Assembly: GCA_019234035.1 (NCBI GenBank)
Contig: JAFALX010000282.1
Span: forward strand, 1 to 8,183
Direction: 5' to 3'
Length of the DNA stretch: 8,183 nt
Source of the DNA: Candidatus Dormiibacterota bacterium
Lineage (GTDB): Bacteria > Chloroflexota > Dormibacteria > Aeolococcales > Aeolococcaceae
The position numbers were made by a program, and so were the translations under genes. The stretch's first letter is position 1; the number at the start of each line of letters is the position of its first letter. This document shows, one piece after another, positions 1 to 5,567 of the stretch. Under the pieces are notes generated by a model, which had not been told where the DNA came from, ran no database searches, and worked only from the letters and a program-made list of their open reading frames with translations.

Positions 1-605
1 GCTGCTGTAGCGCCACCGCTGGGTGCGGACGTTCGAGCCTCTGCAAGTGCCGGCTCGCGGCCCAGCATCTGGTTCGCCAGCCGGCGGCCGCCGATGACCC
101 GCTCGCGCGAGATCCCGCGCAGATCCGCGACCTCCTGAAGCGTCTTCAGACTCGCGAGGGCCGCCACCGTGGCGCGCACGACGTTGATGGGGTTGTCGGT
201 GCCGAGGCTCTTGGTGAGGATGTCGTGGATGCCTGCGGCCTCGACGACCGCGCGCATCGAGCTGCCCGAGATGACGCCTGTGCCGGGCACGCCCGGCTTC
301 AGCAGCACCTTCGCCGCCCCCAGCTTGAAGCGGATCTCGTGCGGGATGGTCTTGCCGACCATCGGCACGGCGATCATGTGTTTCTTGGCGTCGTCGACGC
401 CCTTGCGGATCGCGTCCGGCACCTCGCCCGCCTTGCCGAGGCCGGCGCCCACGCGCCCCTGACCGTCACCCACGACGACCAGCGCGCTGAACGAGAAGCG
501 CCGCCCGCCCTTGACCACCTTGGCCACGCGGTTGAGGGAGACGATCTTCTCCTGGAGATCTCCGCTGCGGTCGCGATCGTCGCGACGATCCATGCGCATT
601 GCCAT
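1..605 (-). CDS. rpsE: 30S ribosomal protein S5, 3' end outside window (partial)
   Basis: S5 is a small-subunit protein that with S3 and S4 lines the mRNA entry channel and affects decoding accuracy. The frame is open from ATG at 605 to the window edge, giving 201 residues without a stop. Residues 19-80 form the N-terminal S5 double-stranded-RNA-binding domain, with GGRRFSFSALVVVGDG at 33-48 and GRVGAGLGKA at 50-59. The C-terminal domain follows, with PGTGVISGSSMRAVVEAAG at 107-125 and KSLGTDNPINVVRATVAAL at 132-150. Three ATGs lie close together (605, 599, 593). The first is preferred because TGAGG (614-618) lies 8 bases upstream. Two bases separate it from the rplR stop. Most S5 proteins end near residue 165, soon after the LRG at 162-164 here, so this one has a tail of at least 35 residues whose end is not visible. 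Confidence 0.96.
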   Translation of the reverse strand, partial: MAMRMDRRDDRDRSGDLQEKIVSLNRVAKVVKGGRRFSFSALVVVGDGQGRVGAGLGKAGEVPDAIRKGVDDAKKHMIAVPMVGKTIPHEIRFKLGAAKVLLKPGVPGTGVISGSSMRAVVEAAGIHDILTKSLGTDNPINVVRATVAALASLKTLQEVADLRGISRERVIGGRRLANQMLGREPALAEARTSAPSGGATA

Positions 606-607
606 GC

Positions 608-973
608 TCAGAACCTCAAGCCGCCCTCGCGGGCGGCGTCGGCCAACGCGCGAACGCGGCCGTGATACAGGTAGCCGCCGCGATCGAACACGACGTCCTC
701 GATGCCGAGCGCGCGGCCGCGTTCGGCGATGGCGCGCCCGACGCGGGCGGCGGCATCGGCCGTCGGCCCTGTGTTGTTGCTACGAATGTCTTTTTCCAGC
801 GTCGACGCCGCGGCCAGCGTCGTGCCGGCCGAGTCGTCCACGAGCTGCACCGAGATGTGACGCAGGCTGCGGAACACGGCGAGGCGCGGACGCACCGGGC
901 TGCCGGCCACGTTGCGGCGGACGCGGCGGTGCCGCCGGTCACGAGCAGTGCGACGGTCGTGCTTGGTGAGCAC
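608..973 (-). CDS. rplR: 50S ribosomal protein L18
   Basis: L18 binds 5S rRNA together with L5 in the central protuberance of the large subunit. The product is 121 residues, close to the usual 115-122. The N-terminus is very basic (residues 4-30, rich in Arg and His), as expected for the 5S-binding tail. The core has RPRLAVFRSLRHISVQLVDD (28-47), and the C-terminal part has DRGGYLYHGRVRALADAAREGGL (97-119), a family signature. The start is a GTG at 973, two bases after the rplF TAG stop. An A/G-rich stretch at the end of rplF (AAGGGCAAG) can serve as the ribosome site. rpsE follows after two bases, so the three genes are probably translated as a coupled block. Confidence 0.96.
   Translation of the reverse strand: MLTKHDRRTARDRRHRRVRRNVAGSPVRPRLAVFRSLRHISVQLVDDSAGTTLAAASTLEKDIRSNNTGPTADAAARVGRAIAERGRALGIEDVVFDRGGYLYHGRVRALADAAREGGLRF
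614..618 (-). promoter_or_regulatory. Shine-Dalgarno site for rpsE
   Basis: TGAGG on the minus strand, inside the end of rplR, 8 bases before the ATG at 605. It favours the first of three clustered ATGs as the S5 start. Confidence 0.6.
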
Positions 974-975
974 CG

Positions 976-1527
976 CTACTTGCCCTTGCCCGCCTTGCCG
1001 GACTTGCCCGCCTTGCGCCGGATCACCTCGCCGCGGTACAGGACGCCCTTGCCCTTGTACGGCTCGGGCTTGCGGAACGAGCGGATCTTCGCCGCCACCT
1101 GGCCGACCGTCTCCTTGTCGGCGCCGGAGATCGAGATCTGCGTCGGTGCCGGCACGTCGATCGTGATGCCCTCGGGCGGCGTGTACCGGATGGGATGCGA
1201 GTACCCGAGCGTCAGCACGAGGTCGTTGCCCTGCTTGGTGGCGCGAAACCCGACGCCGACCAGGTCGAGGTTGCGCGTGAAGCCGCGCGAGACACCCTCG
1301 ACCATGTTGTAGACGAGCGTCCGCGTGAGTCCATGCAGCGAGCGGTGCAGCGTGGTGTCGCTGGGCCGCTCCACGGTGATGACGCCGTCGGCCACGTTGA
1401 TGCGCATCTGCGTGGGCAGAGACCGCTCCAGCGTGCCACGCGCGCCCTTCACCGACAGGTGGCTCCCCGTCAGCGACACGTCGACGCCGCTCGGCACTGT
1501 GATCGGAAGCCTGCCTATGCGTGACAT
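976..1527 (-). CDS. rplF: 50S ribosomal protein L6
   Basis: L6 sits at the base of the L7/L12 stalk near the sarcin-ricin loop, where elongation factors dock. The 183-residue product opens with MSRIGRLPITVPSGV and has the two duplicated L6 beta-sheet domains (about 10-82 and 83-170). The second contains LVGVGFRA (89-96), LTLGYSHPI (105-113) and the diagnostic PEPYKGKGVLYRGE near 154-167. A short Lys/Gly tail (171-183) replaces the usual lysine-rich end. The ATG at 1527 is four bases after the rpsH stop. The length is slightly above the E. coli protein (177). Nothing is missing. Confidence 0.97.
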   Translation of the reverse strand: MSRIGRLPITVPSGVDVSLTGSHLSVKGARGTLERSLPTQMRINVADGVITVERPSDTTLHRSLHGLTRTLVYNMVEGVSRGFTRNLDLVGVGFRATKQGNDLVLTLGYSHPIRYTPPEGITIDVPAPTQISISGADKETVGQVAAKIRSFRKPEPYKGKGVLYRGEVIRRKAGKSGKAGKGK

Positions 1528-1531
1528 CGGA

Positions 1532-1927
1532 TCACCACACGTAGGCGACGACTTCGCCGCCGAGCCCGGCGCGCTTCGCCGCGTTCCCCGTCATGAGGCC
1601 GCCCGAGGTCGAGATGAGCGCGACGCCGAGCCCGCCCAGCACGCGCGGGATGTCCGCCTTGTGCACGTAGACGCGCAGGCCGGGACGGCTGACGCGGCGC
1701 AGCCCGTTGAGCGGGCGTCCCTTCGGCGTTCCGGACTTCAGCGTCACGACCAGCGTCTTGTGTGCGGTCTCGCCGTTCACCGCGAAGGCCTCGATGAAGC
1801 CCTCCTCGGTGAGCACGCGCGCGATCTCGGTCTTGACCTTCGACGCCGGAATCTCCACGGTCTTGTGGTGCGCGGTGTTCGCGTTGCGGATGCGGGTGAG
1901 CATGTCCGCGACGGTGTCGCTGTTCAT
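1532..1927 (-). CDS. rpsH: 30S ribosomal protein S8
   Basis: S8 binds helix 21 of 16S rRNA and is an early assembly protein. In E. coli it also represses the spc operon by binding mRNA at the start of rplE, but I did not identify an equivalent site here. The 131-residue product has the conserved N-terminal DMLTRIRNAN (8-17) and the C-terminal motif STSGGLMTGNAAKRAGLGGEVVAYVW starting at 106, with the invariant Ser-Thr-Ser and the terminal Trp. The ATG at 1927 follows the S14 stop by four bases, and GTGAGG, which contains that stop, lies directly upstream as a close-spaced ribosome site. Confidence 0.97.
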   Translation of the reverse strand: MNSDTVADMLTRIRNANTAHHKTVEIPASKVKTEIARVLTEEGFIEAFAVNGETAHKTLVVTLKSGTPKGRPLNGLRRVSRPGLRVYVHKADIPRVLGGLGVALISTSGGLMTGNAAKRAGLGGEVVAYVW

Positions 1928-1931
1928 GACC

Positions 1932-2117
1932 TCACCACGAGCTCTTGCGCACGCCCGGGATCTGCCCGATGCTCGCGAACTTCCGGAAGCAGATTCGGCA
2001 CAGGCCGAACTTGCGCATGTATGCGCGCGGCCGGCCGCAGTTGGCGCACCGGTGGTGCTCCTGCGTCGCGAACCTCGGCGGACGCAGCGACTTGGCGATC
2101 AGCGATTTCTTTGCCAT
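1932..2117 (-). CDS. rpsZ: 30S ribosomal protein S14, zinc-binding type Z
   Basis: S14 is a late-assembling protein of the 30S head. This is the short 61-residue zinc form rather than the roughly 100-residue cysteine-free form. The Cys4 site is complete: C24-x2-C27 and C40-x2-C43, in HHRCANCGRPRAYMRKFGLC and RICFRKFASIGQIPGV. The C-terminus ends in KSSW, as most type Z proteins do. The ATG at 2117 is one base after the rplE TGA. The zinc form is the ancestral one. Organisms that also carry a zinc-free paralogue usually place it elsewhere under zinc control, which this window cannot show. Confidence 0.97.
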   Translation of the reverse strand: MAKKSLIAKSLRPPRFATQEHHRCANCGRPRAYMRKFGLCRICFRKFASIGQIPGVRKSSW

Positions 2118-2118
2118 C

Positions 2119-2682
2119 TCAATTCTTGCGGAAGGGCATGCCCAACCCTGTCAACAGCGACCGGCCCTCGGCGTCGGTCGTCGCGGTGGTGACGATCGTG
2201 ATCTCGAGGCCCCGCAGCCTGTCGATCTTGTCATAGTCGATCTCGGGAAACACGAGCTGCTCGCGCAACCCGAGCGTGTAGTTGCCGTGGCCGTCGAAGC
2301 CCTTCGGCTCGATGCCCCGGAAGTCGCGGATTCTCGGCAGGGCGACGTTGATGAGCTTGTCGAGGAACTCGAACATGCGGTTGCCCCGCAGCGTCACCTT
2401 GATCCCGATGGGGTTGCCCTCGCGCAGCTTGAACGCCGCCACGGACTTGCGCGCCTTGATGATGATCGGCGCCTGCCCGGTGATCGTCTTGAGGTCCGCG
2501 GCCGCGGCGTCCAGGGCACGCGCGTTGGTCAGCGCCTCACCCATGCCGATGTTGACCACCACCTTGACGATGACGGGCACCTGCATCGGGTTGCGATAGC
2601 GGAACTCCTTCACCAGCGCAGGCACGATCTCGTCGACGTACTGGCGGCGCATCCGCGGCATCTCACGCGTCGCGACAGCCAT
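2119..2682 (-). CDS. rplE: 50S ribosomal protein L5
   Basis: L5 binds 5S rRNA and contacts P-site tRNA and the 30S head through bridge B1b. The 187-residue product (E. coli 179) carries the family blocks in order: VVVNIGMGEA (41-50), the ITGQAPIIIKARKSVAAFKL block from 67, NPIGIKVTLRG (90-100), and DFRGIEPKGFDGHGNY (120-135) followed by GLREQLVFPEI (138-148). The start ATG at 2682 shares its A with the rplX stop (TGATG), which implies re-initiation coupling to L24. A GAGAGG stretch lies upstream at a long spacing. The C-terminal GMPFRKN is standard. Confidence 0.97.
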   Translation of the reverse strand: MAVATREMPRMRRQYVDEIVPALVKEFRYRNPMQVPVIVKVVVNIGMGEALTNARALDAAAADLKTITGQAPIIIKARKSVAAFKLREGNPIGIKVTLRGNRMFEFLDKLINVALPRIRDFRGIEPKGFDGHGNYTLGLREQLVFPEIDYDKIDRLRGLEITIVTTATTDAEGRSLLTGLGMPFRKN

Positions 2683-3083
2683 CAGGCGCTTGCCCTCTCA
2701 TGGCGCTCGCCGCACTTCTTGCAGATGATCACGCGCCGGCCCTGCTCGTTGAGGCCGTGGCTGATCCGCGTCGTCTTGTCGCAGCGGCTGCAGACGAGCA
2801 TGACGTTGCTGTACGGGATGGGCCCATCGAAGTCGATGATGCCACCCTGCATGTTTCCCTTCACGCCCGCACGGGTGTGGCGCTTCAGCAGGTTGACGCC
2901 ACGGACGGCGACGCGTTGCTGCTCCGGGAGCGTGCGCTCCACGACCCCGCGCTTGCCCTTGTCCTTGCCGGCGATGACCTCGACGGTGTCGCCCTGACGG
3001 ATGTCGAGCGGGCGCACGCGGCCGCGGAACCAGCCCTCGTGCTGCAGATGCACCTTTCGCTTGTGCTCAGCTTTGGCAGTCAT
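2682..3083 (-). CDS. rplX: 50S ribosomal protein L24 with zinc ribbon and N-terminal extension
   Basis: L24 is an assembly initiator of the 50S subunit that sits near the peptide exit tunnel. The 133-residue product has a KOW motif at about 28-48 (IRQGDTVEVIAGKDKGKRG) and ends in a Cys4 ribbon: C98-x2-C101 and C121-x2-C124, common in L24 of Gram-positive-type bacteria. Typical L24 begins a few residues before the KOW motif. Here about 25 basic and aromatic residues precede it, opening MTAKAEHKRKVHLQHEGWF. The ATG at 3083 is the first possible start because an in-frame TAA lies at 3090-3092, so the extension is real unless translation starts later, for example at the GTG of codon 11. The ribosome site is weak. 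The long gap upstream makes this gene a likely point of separate control. Confidence 0.95.
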   Translation of the reverse strand: MTAKAEHKRKVHLQHEGWFRGRVRPLDIRQGDTVEVIAGKDKGKRGVVERTLPEQQRVAVRGVNLLKRHTRAGVKGNMQGGIIDFDGPIPYSNVMLVCSRCDKTTRISHGLNEQGRRVIICKKCGERHERASA

Positions 3084-3106
3084 GAAGTTTTATCCAAATG
3101 GATGTC

Positions 3107-3142
3107 GTCGGCGAAGGCGAGTTCATCTCGCCGAGAGCCGAC
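3107..3142 (-). repeat. Two-part hairpin with internal loop
   Basis: On the minus strand, outer arms GTCGGC and GCCGAC enclose inner arms GGCGAG and CTCGCC. The internal loop is TCTC on one side and TTC on the other, and the terminal loop is ATGAA. Both stems pair perfectly and are GC-rich, so the RNA fold should be stable. Confidence 0.65.
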
Positions 3143-3153
3143 TCCTTGTACCT

Positions 3154-3180
3154 CAGTGAAAAATCGAAGATTTTTCACTG
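3154..3180 (-). repeat. Perfect inverted repeat, 12-bp arms, 3-base loop
   Basis: Arms CAGTGAAAAATC and GATTTTTCACTG are exact reverse complements around a TTC loop (minus-strand sense). The repeat directly abuts the rplN TAG stop (3181-3183). It is AT-rich in a GC-rich window. The U-run lies inside the stem, not after it, so this is not a standard Rho-independent terminator. A role as a processing or 3'-end-stabilising stem, or as a dispersed palindromic repeat, is possible. Confidence 0.85.
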
Positions 3181-3549
3181 CTAAAGGACCTCCGGCGCCA
3201 GCGACACGATCTTCATGAAGTTGCGCTCGCGCAGCTCGCGGGCCACCGGCCCGAAGATGCGCGTGCCGCGCGGGTTGTTCTGGGGGTTGATGAGCACCGC
3301 AGCATTCTCGTCGAAGCGGATGTTGCTGCCATCGGGCCGCTTGAACTCCTTGCTGGTGCGCACCACGACGGCGCGCACGACGTCGCCCTTCTTCACCTGC
3401 GCGTTCGGCGTCGCGACCTTGACCGTGCCGACGATCACGTCGCCCACCGACGCGTACTTGCGGTAGCTGCCGCCGAGCACGCGGATGCAGAGGAGCTCAC
3501 GCGCGCCGCTGTTGTCCGCCACCCTGAGCACCGACTCCTGCTGGATCAC
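3181..3549 (-). CDS. rplN: 50S ribosomal protein L14
   Basis: L14 sits at the subunit interface, contacting 16S rRNA helix 14 (bridge B8) and L19. The product is 122 residues, the exact canonical length. It begins MIQQESVLRVADNSGAREL and contains GDVIVGTVKVATPNAQVKKGD near 36-56. The strongly conserved FDENAAVLI (79-87), GTRIFGPVARELR (95-107) and FMKIVSLAPEVL (111-122) follow. The GTG start at 3549 is set by this alignment; an open frame continues upstream but overlaps rpsQ out of family register. TGAGG, formed by the rpsQ stop region, is the ribosome site, about 8 bases upstream. The stop codon is followed immediately by a strong inverted repeat. Confidence 0.97.
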   Translation of the reverse strand: MIQQESVLRVADNSGARELLCIRVLGGSYRKYASVGDVIVGTVKVATPNAQVKKGDVVRAVVVRTSKEFKRPDGSNIRFDENAAVLINPQNNPRGTRIFGPVARELRERNFMKIVSLAPEVL

Positions 3550-3559
3550 GAGTGAGGCC

Positions 3560-3838
3560 TCACCGAGCTTTCTCCAGGATCTCGGCGATCCGCCAGCGCT
3601 TCTCCTTCGAGAGGGGACGCGTCTCGGTGATGCGCACACGGTCGCCGACCCCGGCCTGTCCCTGCGGGTCGTCCGCCTTGTAGCGGCGCGACCTGCGCAC
3701 GACCTTCTTGTAGAGGGGGTGCGGCTTCACATCGAGGACCTGCACGATCACGGTCTTCTGCATCTTGTCGCTCACGACGATGCCCTCACGCACCTTGCGA
3801 CGGGTGCGCACGGTAGTGGTCGTTCCAGTCTCAGCCAT
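3560..3838 (-). CDS. rpsQ: 30S ribosomal protein S17
   Basis: S17 is a primary 16S-binding protein of the 30S body with an OB fold. From ATG 3838 the product is 92 residues (E. coli 84). It contains REGIVVSDKMQKTVIVQV (17-34), then the basic loop PLYKKVVRRSRRYKADDP (41-58), GDRVRITETRPLSKEKRW (65-82) and a terminal IAEILEKAR. Two in-frame ATGs are adjacent (3844 and 3838). GGAG lies 7 bases before 3838 but only 2 bases before 3844, so 3838 is preferred. The start lies 8 bases inside the end of rpmC. A Thr-rich N-terminal stretch of about 16 residues precedes the conserved domain. Confidence 0.95.
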   Translation of the reverse strand: MAETGTTTTVRTRRKVREGIVVSDKMQKTVIVQVLDVKPHPLYKKVVRRSRRYKADDPQGQAGVGDRVRITETRPLSKEKRWRIAEILEKAR

Positions 3839-4064
3839 CCTCATGCTCCGCGGCCGCCACGTGACGTGCCAGCTCGGTCCGGGTTGCGAGCGTGCGCGCG
3901 ATCTCGCGGCGCGTCTCGCGAACCTGACGGTGGTTCTCAACCTGTCCTGTTGCCATTTGAAAGCGCAGCTCGAACAGCCGGCGCCGCTGCTGCTGCACGT
4001 GCGCCTGCAGCTCGTCGTCGGTCATGTCGCGCAGCGCCTTGATCGCTTCCTGTCGCTTGCTCAC
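3831..4064 (-). CDS. rpmC: 50S ribosomal protein L29
   Basis: L29 is a small two-helix protein near the tunnel exit beside L23, part of the docking platform for nascent-chain factors. The 77-residue product shows the expected long helical hairpin: ALRDMTDDELQAHVQQ (10-25), then RRLFELRFQMATGQVEN (28-44), the family signature, and an Arg-rich second helix RQVRETRREIARTLATR (46-62). The C-terminal 15 residues (to HEDG) are a short extra tail. The start is a GTG at 4064 within GTGA, overlapping the rplP stop by four bases. The 3' end overlaps rpsQ by eight bases. Confidence 0.95.
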   Translation of the reverse strand: MSKRQEAIKALRDMTDDELQAHVQQQRRRLFELRFQMATGQVENHRQVRETRREIARTLATRTELARHVAAAEHEDG

Positions 4065-4498
4065 GCCTCGGCCTCCACCGCCGGCGCCGCCTCTTCACGC
4101 ATCACGAATCGCGTCTTGATCGGCAGCTTGAACGCGGCCAGGCGCATCGCCTCCTGCGCGACGTCCTGGGTCACCCCGGCCATCTCGAAGAGAATGCGTC
4201 CGGGGCGGATGACGGCGACCCAGCCCTCGGGCTGGCCCTTGCCGCTGCCCATGCGCGTCTCGGCCGGCTTCTTGGTGTACGAGTGATCGGGGAAGATGCG
4301 GATCCATATCTTGCCGCCGCGGCGCACGGAGCGCGTCATCGCGCGACGGGCTGCCTCGATCTGCCGGTTGGTCATCCAGCATTCTTCGACGGCCTGCAAT
4401 CCGTACGTGCCGAACGCGATCGTGCTCCCGCGGTACGCGGCGCCACGGCGATGGCCGCGGTGCATCTTGCGGTGCTTGGTCCGCTTCGGCATCAGCAT
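4061..4498 (-). CDS. rplP: 50S ribosomal protein L16
   Basis: L16 organises the A-site tRNA and peptidyl-transferase region of the 50S subunit. The 145-residue product (E. coli 136) opens MLMPKRTKHRKMHRGHRRG. It has FGTYGLQAVEECWMTNRQIE near 29-48, then AARRAMTRSVRRGGKIWIRI near 49-68, KPAETRMGSGKGQPEGWVAV (77-96) and a C-terminal LPIKTRFV (125-132). The Arg of AETRMGSGKG (R82) corresponds by alignment to E. coli R81, which is hydroxylated by YcfD; modification here is unknown. The last 12 residues (EEAAPAVEAEA) form a short acidic tail. A strong GGAGGAG site in the rpsC end (4504-4510) supports ATG 4498; a second ATG lies two codons later. Confidence 0.97.
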   Translation of the reverse strand: MLMPKRTKHRKMHRGHRRGAAYRGSTIAFGTYGLQAVEECWMTNRQIEAARRAMTRSVRRGGKIWIRIFPDHSYTKKPAETRMGSGKGQPEGWVAVIRPGRILFEMAGVTQDVAQEAMRLAAFKLPIKTRFVMREEAAPAVEAEA

Positions 4499-4500
4499 CG

Positions 4501-5556
4501 CTACTCCTCCGGCTCTTCCGCAGCGGTGTCCGCGGGCTTCCGCGCCACCGGCTTCTTGACGGTGCGAGGGGGCGTGGTGGGCTTGCGCGCCACCGCCGGC
4601 TTGCGCCGCGCGGCCGCCCGCTTGGCGCCACTTGTCAGCTTCTCGACCTTCTCGGCGGAGTCGGTGTCGGAGTCGGTGTCGGCGTCGACGTCTTCGTCGC
4701 CCTCGACGGCGGCCTCGACCTCGGCCTGCTCGCCCTCGGGGAGCTCATCCGCGACCGGCGCCCCGTCGCTGTCAGGTGTTGCGACCTCGAGCGACGGCAC
4801 CTCGTCGGCGCCGGCCGGGGCAGGCACCTCACGCGCCGGGGCCACAGCCGCACGCGGCGCCGGCCCCTGCTGCTGACGCGCAGCGGGCTCGGCGGGCTCG
4901 CGTCCCGGCGGCAGCACGGGCTCTCCGGTGGCGGTGACGAAATCACCGAGGTACAGCCATGCCTGCACGCCGATGCGCCCGAACGTCGTGCGCGCCTCGG
5001 CCTGGCCGTAGTCGACGTTGGCACGCAGCGTGTGCAGCGGCACGCGTCCGTCGCGGTCCCACTCACGGCGCGACATCTCGGAACCGCCGAGGCGGCCGCT
5101 CACCTGGATCTTGGCGCCGCGCGCACCCGCACGCATGGAGCGCATGAGCGTCTGCTTGAGCGCTCTCCGGAACGCGATGCGCTTCTCCAGCTGCGACGCG
5201 ACATTCTCGGCGACGAGCGCCGCGTCGAGCTCTGGCGTCTTGATCTCGTGGATCGTGACGCGCACCTTCTTGCCGGAGATGCGCTCCAGCTCGTCGCGCA
5301 GCGCGTCGACGGACGCGCCCTGCTTGCCGATGACGATGCCCGGCTTGGCAGTGTGGATGATCACGGTGAGCTGGTTGGCGCTGCGCTCGGTCTCGATGCG
5401 CGCGACACCGGCGTTGCGCAGGCGGCTGCCGATCAGGCGCCGCATCGCGAGATCCTCGTGGAGCAGCTTCGTGTACTCCTTGTCGGCGTACCAGCGCGCG
5501 TCCCAATTGCGGTACACACCGAGCCGGAAGCCGATGGGGTTGACCTTGTGACCCAT
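4501..5556 (-). CDS. rpsC: 30S ribosomal protein S3 with long low-complexity C-terminal tail
   Basis: S3 lies at the mRNA entry channel and, with S4 and S5, takes part in mRNA unwinding by the ribosome. The core is orthodox: MGHKVNPIGFRLGVYRNW at the N-terminus, a type II KH domain with GIVIGKQGA (73-81), and the C-terminal domain with KQTLMRSMRAGARGAKIQVS (134-153). RLGGSEMSRREW (155-166) and FGRIGVQAWLYLGD (192-205) follow. S3 normally ends about 210-240. Here about 140 further residues follow: Pro/Ala-rich (211-250), very acidic (251-304, including DADTDSDTDS at 291-300), then basic and Lys/Arg/Pro/Ala-rich (308-341), ending in EEPEE. The tail keeps the window's GC-rich codon use and has no frame break. 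The ATG at 5556 is 11 bases after the rplV stop, behind a weak AGG site. Confidence 0.97.
   Translation of the reverse strand: MGHKVNPIGFRLGVYRNWDARWYADKEYTKLLHEDLAMRRLIGSRLRNAGVARIETERSANQLTVIIHTAKPGIVIGKQGASVDALRDELERISGKKVRVTIHEIKTPELDAALVAENVASQLEKRIAFRRALKQTLMRSMRAGARGAKIQVSGRLGGSEMSRREWDRDGRVPLHTLRANVDYGQAEARTTFGRIGVQAWLYLGDFVTATGEPVLPPGREPAEPAARQQQGPAPRAAVAPAREVPAPAGADEVPSLEVATPDSDGAPVADELPEGEQAEVEAAVEGDEDVDADTDSDTDSAEKVEKLTSGAKRAAARRKPAVARKPTTPPRTVKKPVARKPADTAAEEPEE
4504..4510 (-). promoter_or_regulatory. Strong Shine-Dalgarno site for rplP
   Basis: GGAGGAG on the minus strand lies five bases before the ATG at 4498. It is encoded within the final Glu/Pro codons of rpsC, so the acidic end of S3 doubles as the L16 ribosome-binding site. 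Confidence 0.75.
4658..4694 (-). repeat. Short tandem repeat coding the acidic S3 tail
   Basis: On the plus strand GAGTCGGTGTCG occurs twice in tandem (4658-4669 and 4670-4681) and is followed by a degenerate run of GTCG-like units. It encodes the alternating Asp-Thr-Asp-Ser part of the S3 tail. Such arrays can expand or contract by slippage, so tail length may vary between strains. Confidence 0.7.
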
Positions 5557-5567
5557 GCCTGTACCTG

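Larger units (their letters stand above)
3084..3180 (-). promoter_or_regulatory. Structured rplN-rplX intergenic leader (candidate regulatory RNA)
   Basis: This 97-base gap is by far the longest untranslated stretch in a cluster whose other junctions are 25 bases or fewer. Reading on the minus strand from the rplN stop, it contains a 12-bp perfect hairpin (3154-3180), AAGGAG (3143-3148), a two-part hairpin (3107-3142) and a small inverted repeat ATCCA-TT-TGGAT. An AT-rich run follows up to the rplX ATG. A 19-codon frame starts at 3126, inside the loop of the second hairpin, and ends at 3067 inside rplX. I see no convincing -35/-10 pair. The region may act on rplX translation, RNA processing or stability. 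None of these is shown by sequence alone. Confidence 0.5.

Noticed and set aside
1325..2236. Long plus-strand open frame (303 codons) opposite rplF, rpsH and rpsZ
   Set aside because: It lies antisense to three well-recognised ribosomal genes, has Arg/Ala/Asp-rich shadow composition and matches no family I know. Long antisense frames are expected in GC-rich DNA.
1945..2997. Plus-strand frame of 350 codons opposite rpsZ, rplE and rplX
   Set aside because: Its composition changes with the underlying sense genes and it crosses their boundaries without any start signal. It is a shadow frame.
3154..3180. Rho-independent terminator after rplN
   Set aside because: The stem is strong, but no U-tract follows it on the minus strand (the next bases are AGGTACAAGG), and the genes continue in the same direction.
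3084..3180. Internal promoter in the rplN-rplX gap
   Set aside because: The TAAAAC-like run near the rplX start has no acceptable -35 hexamer at the right distance. AT-richness alone is not enough.
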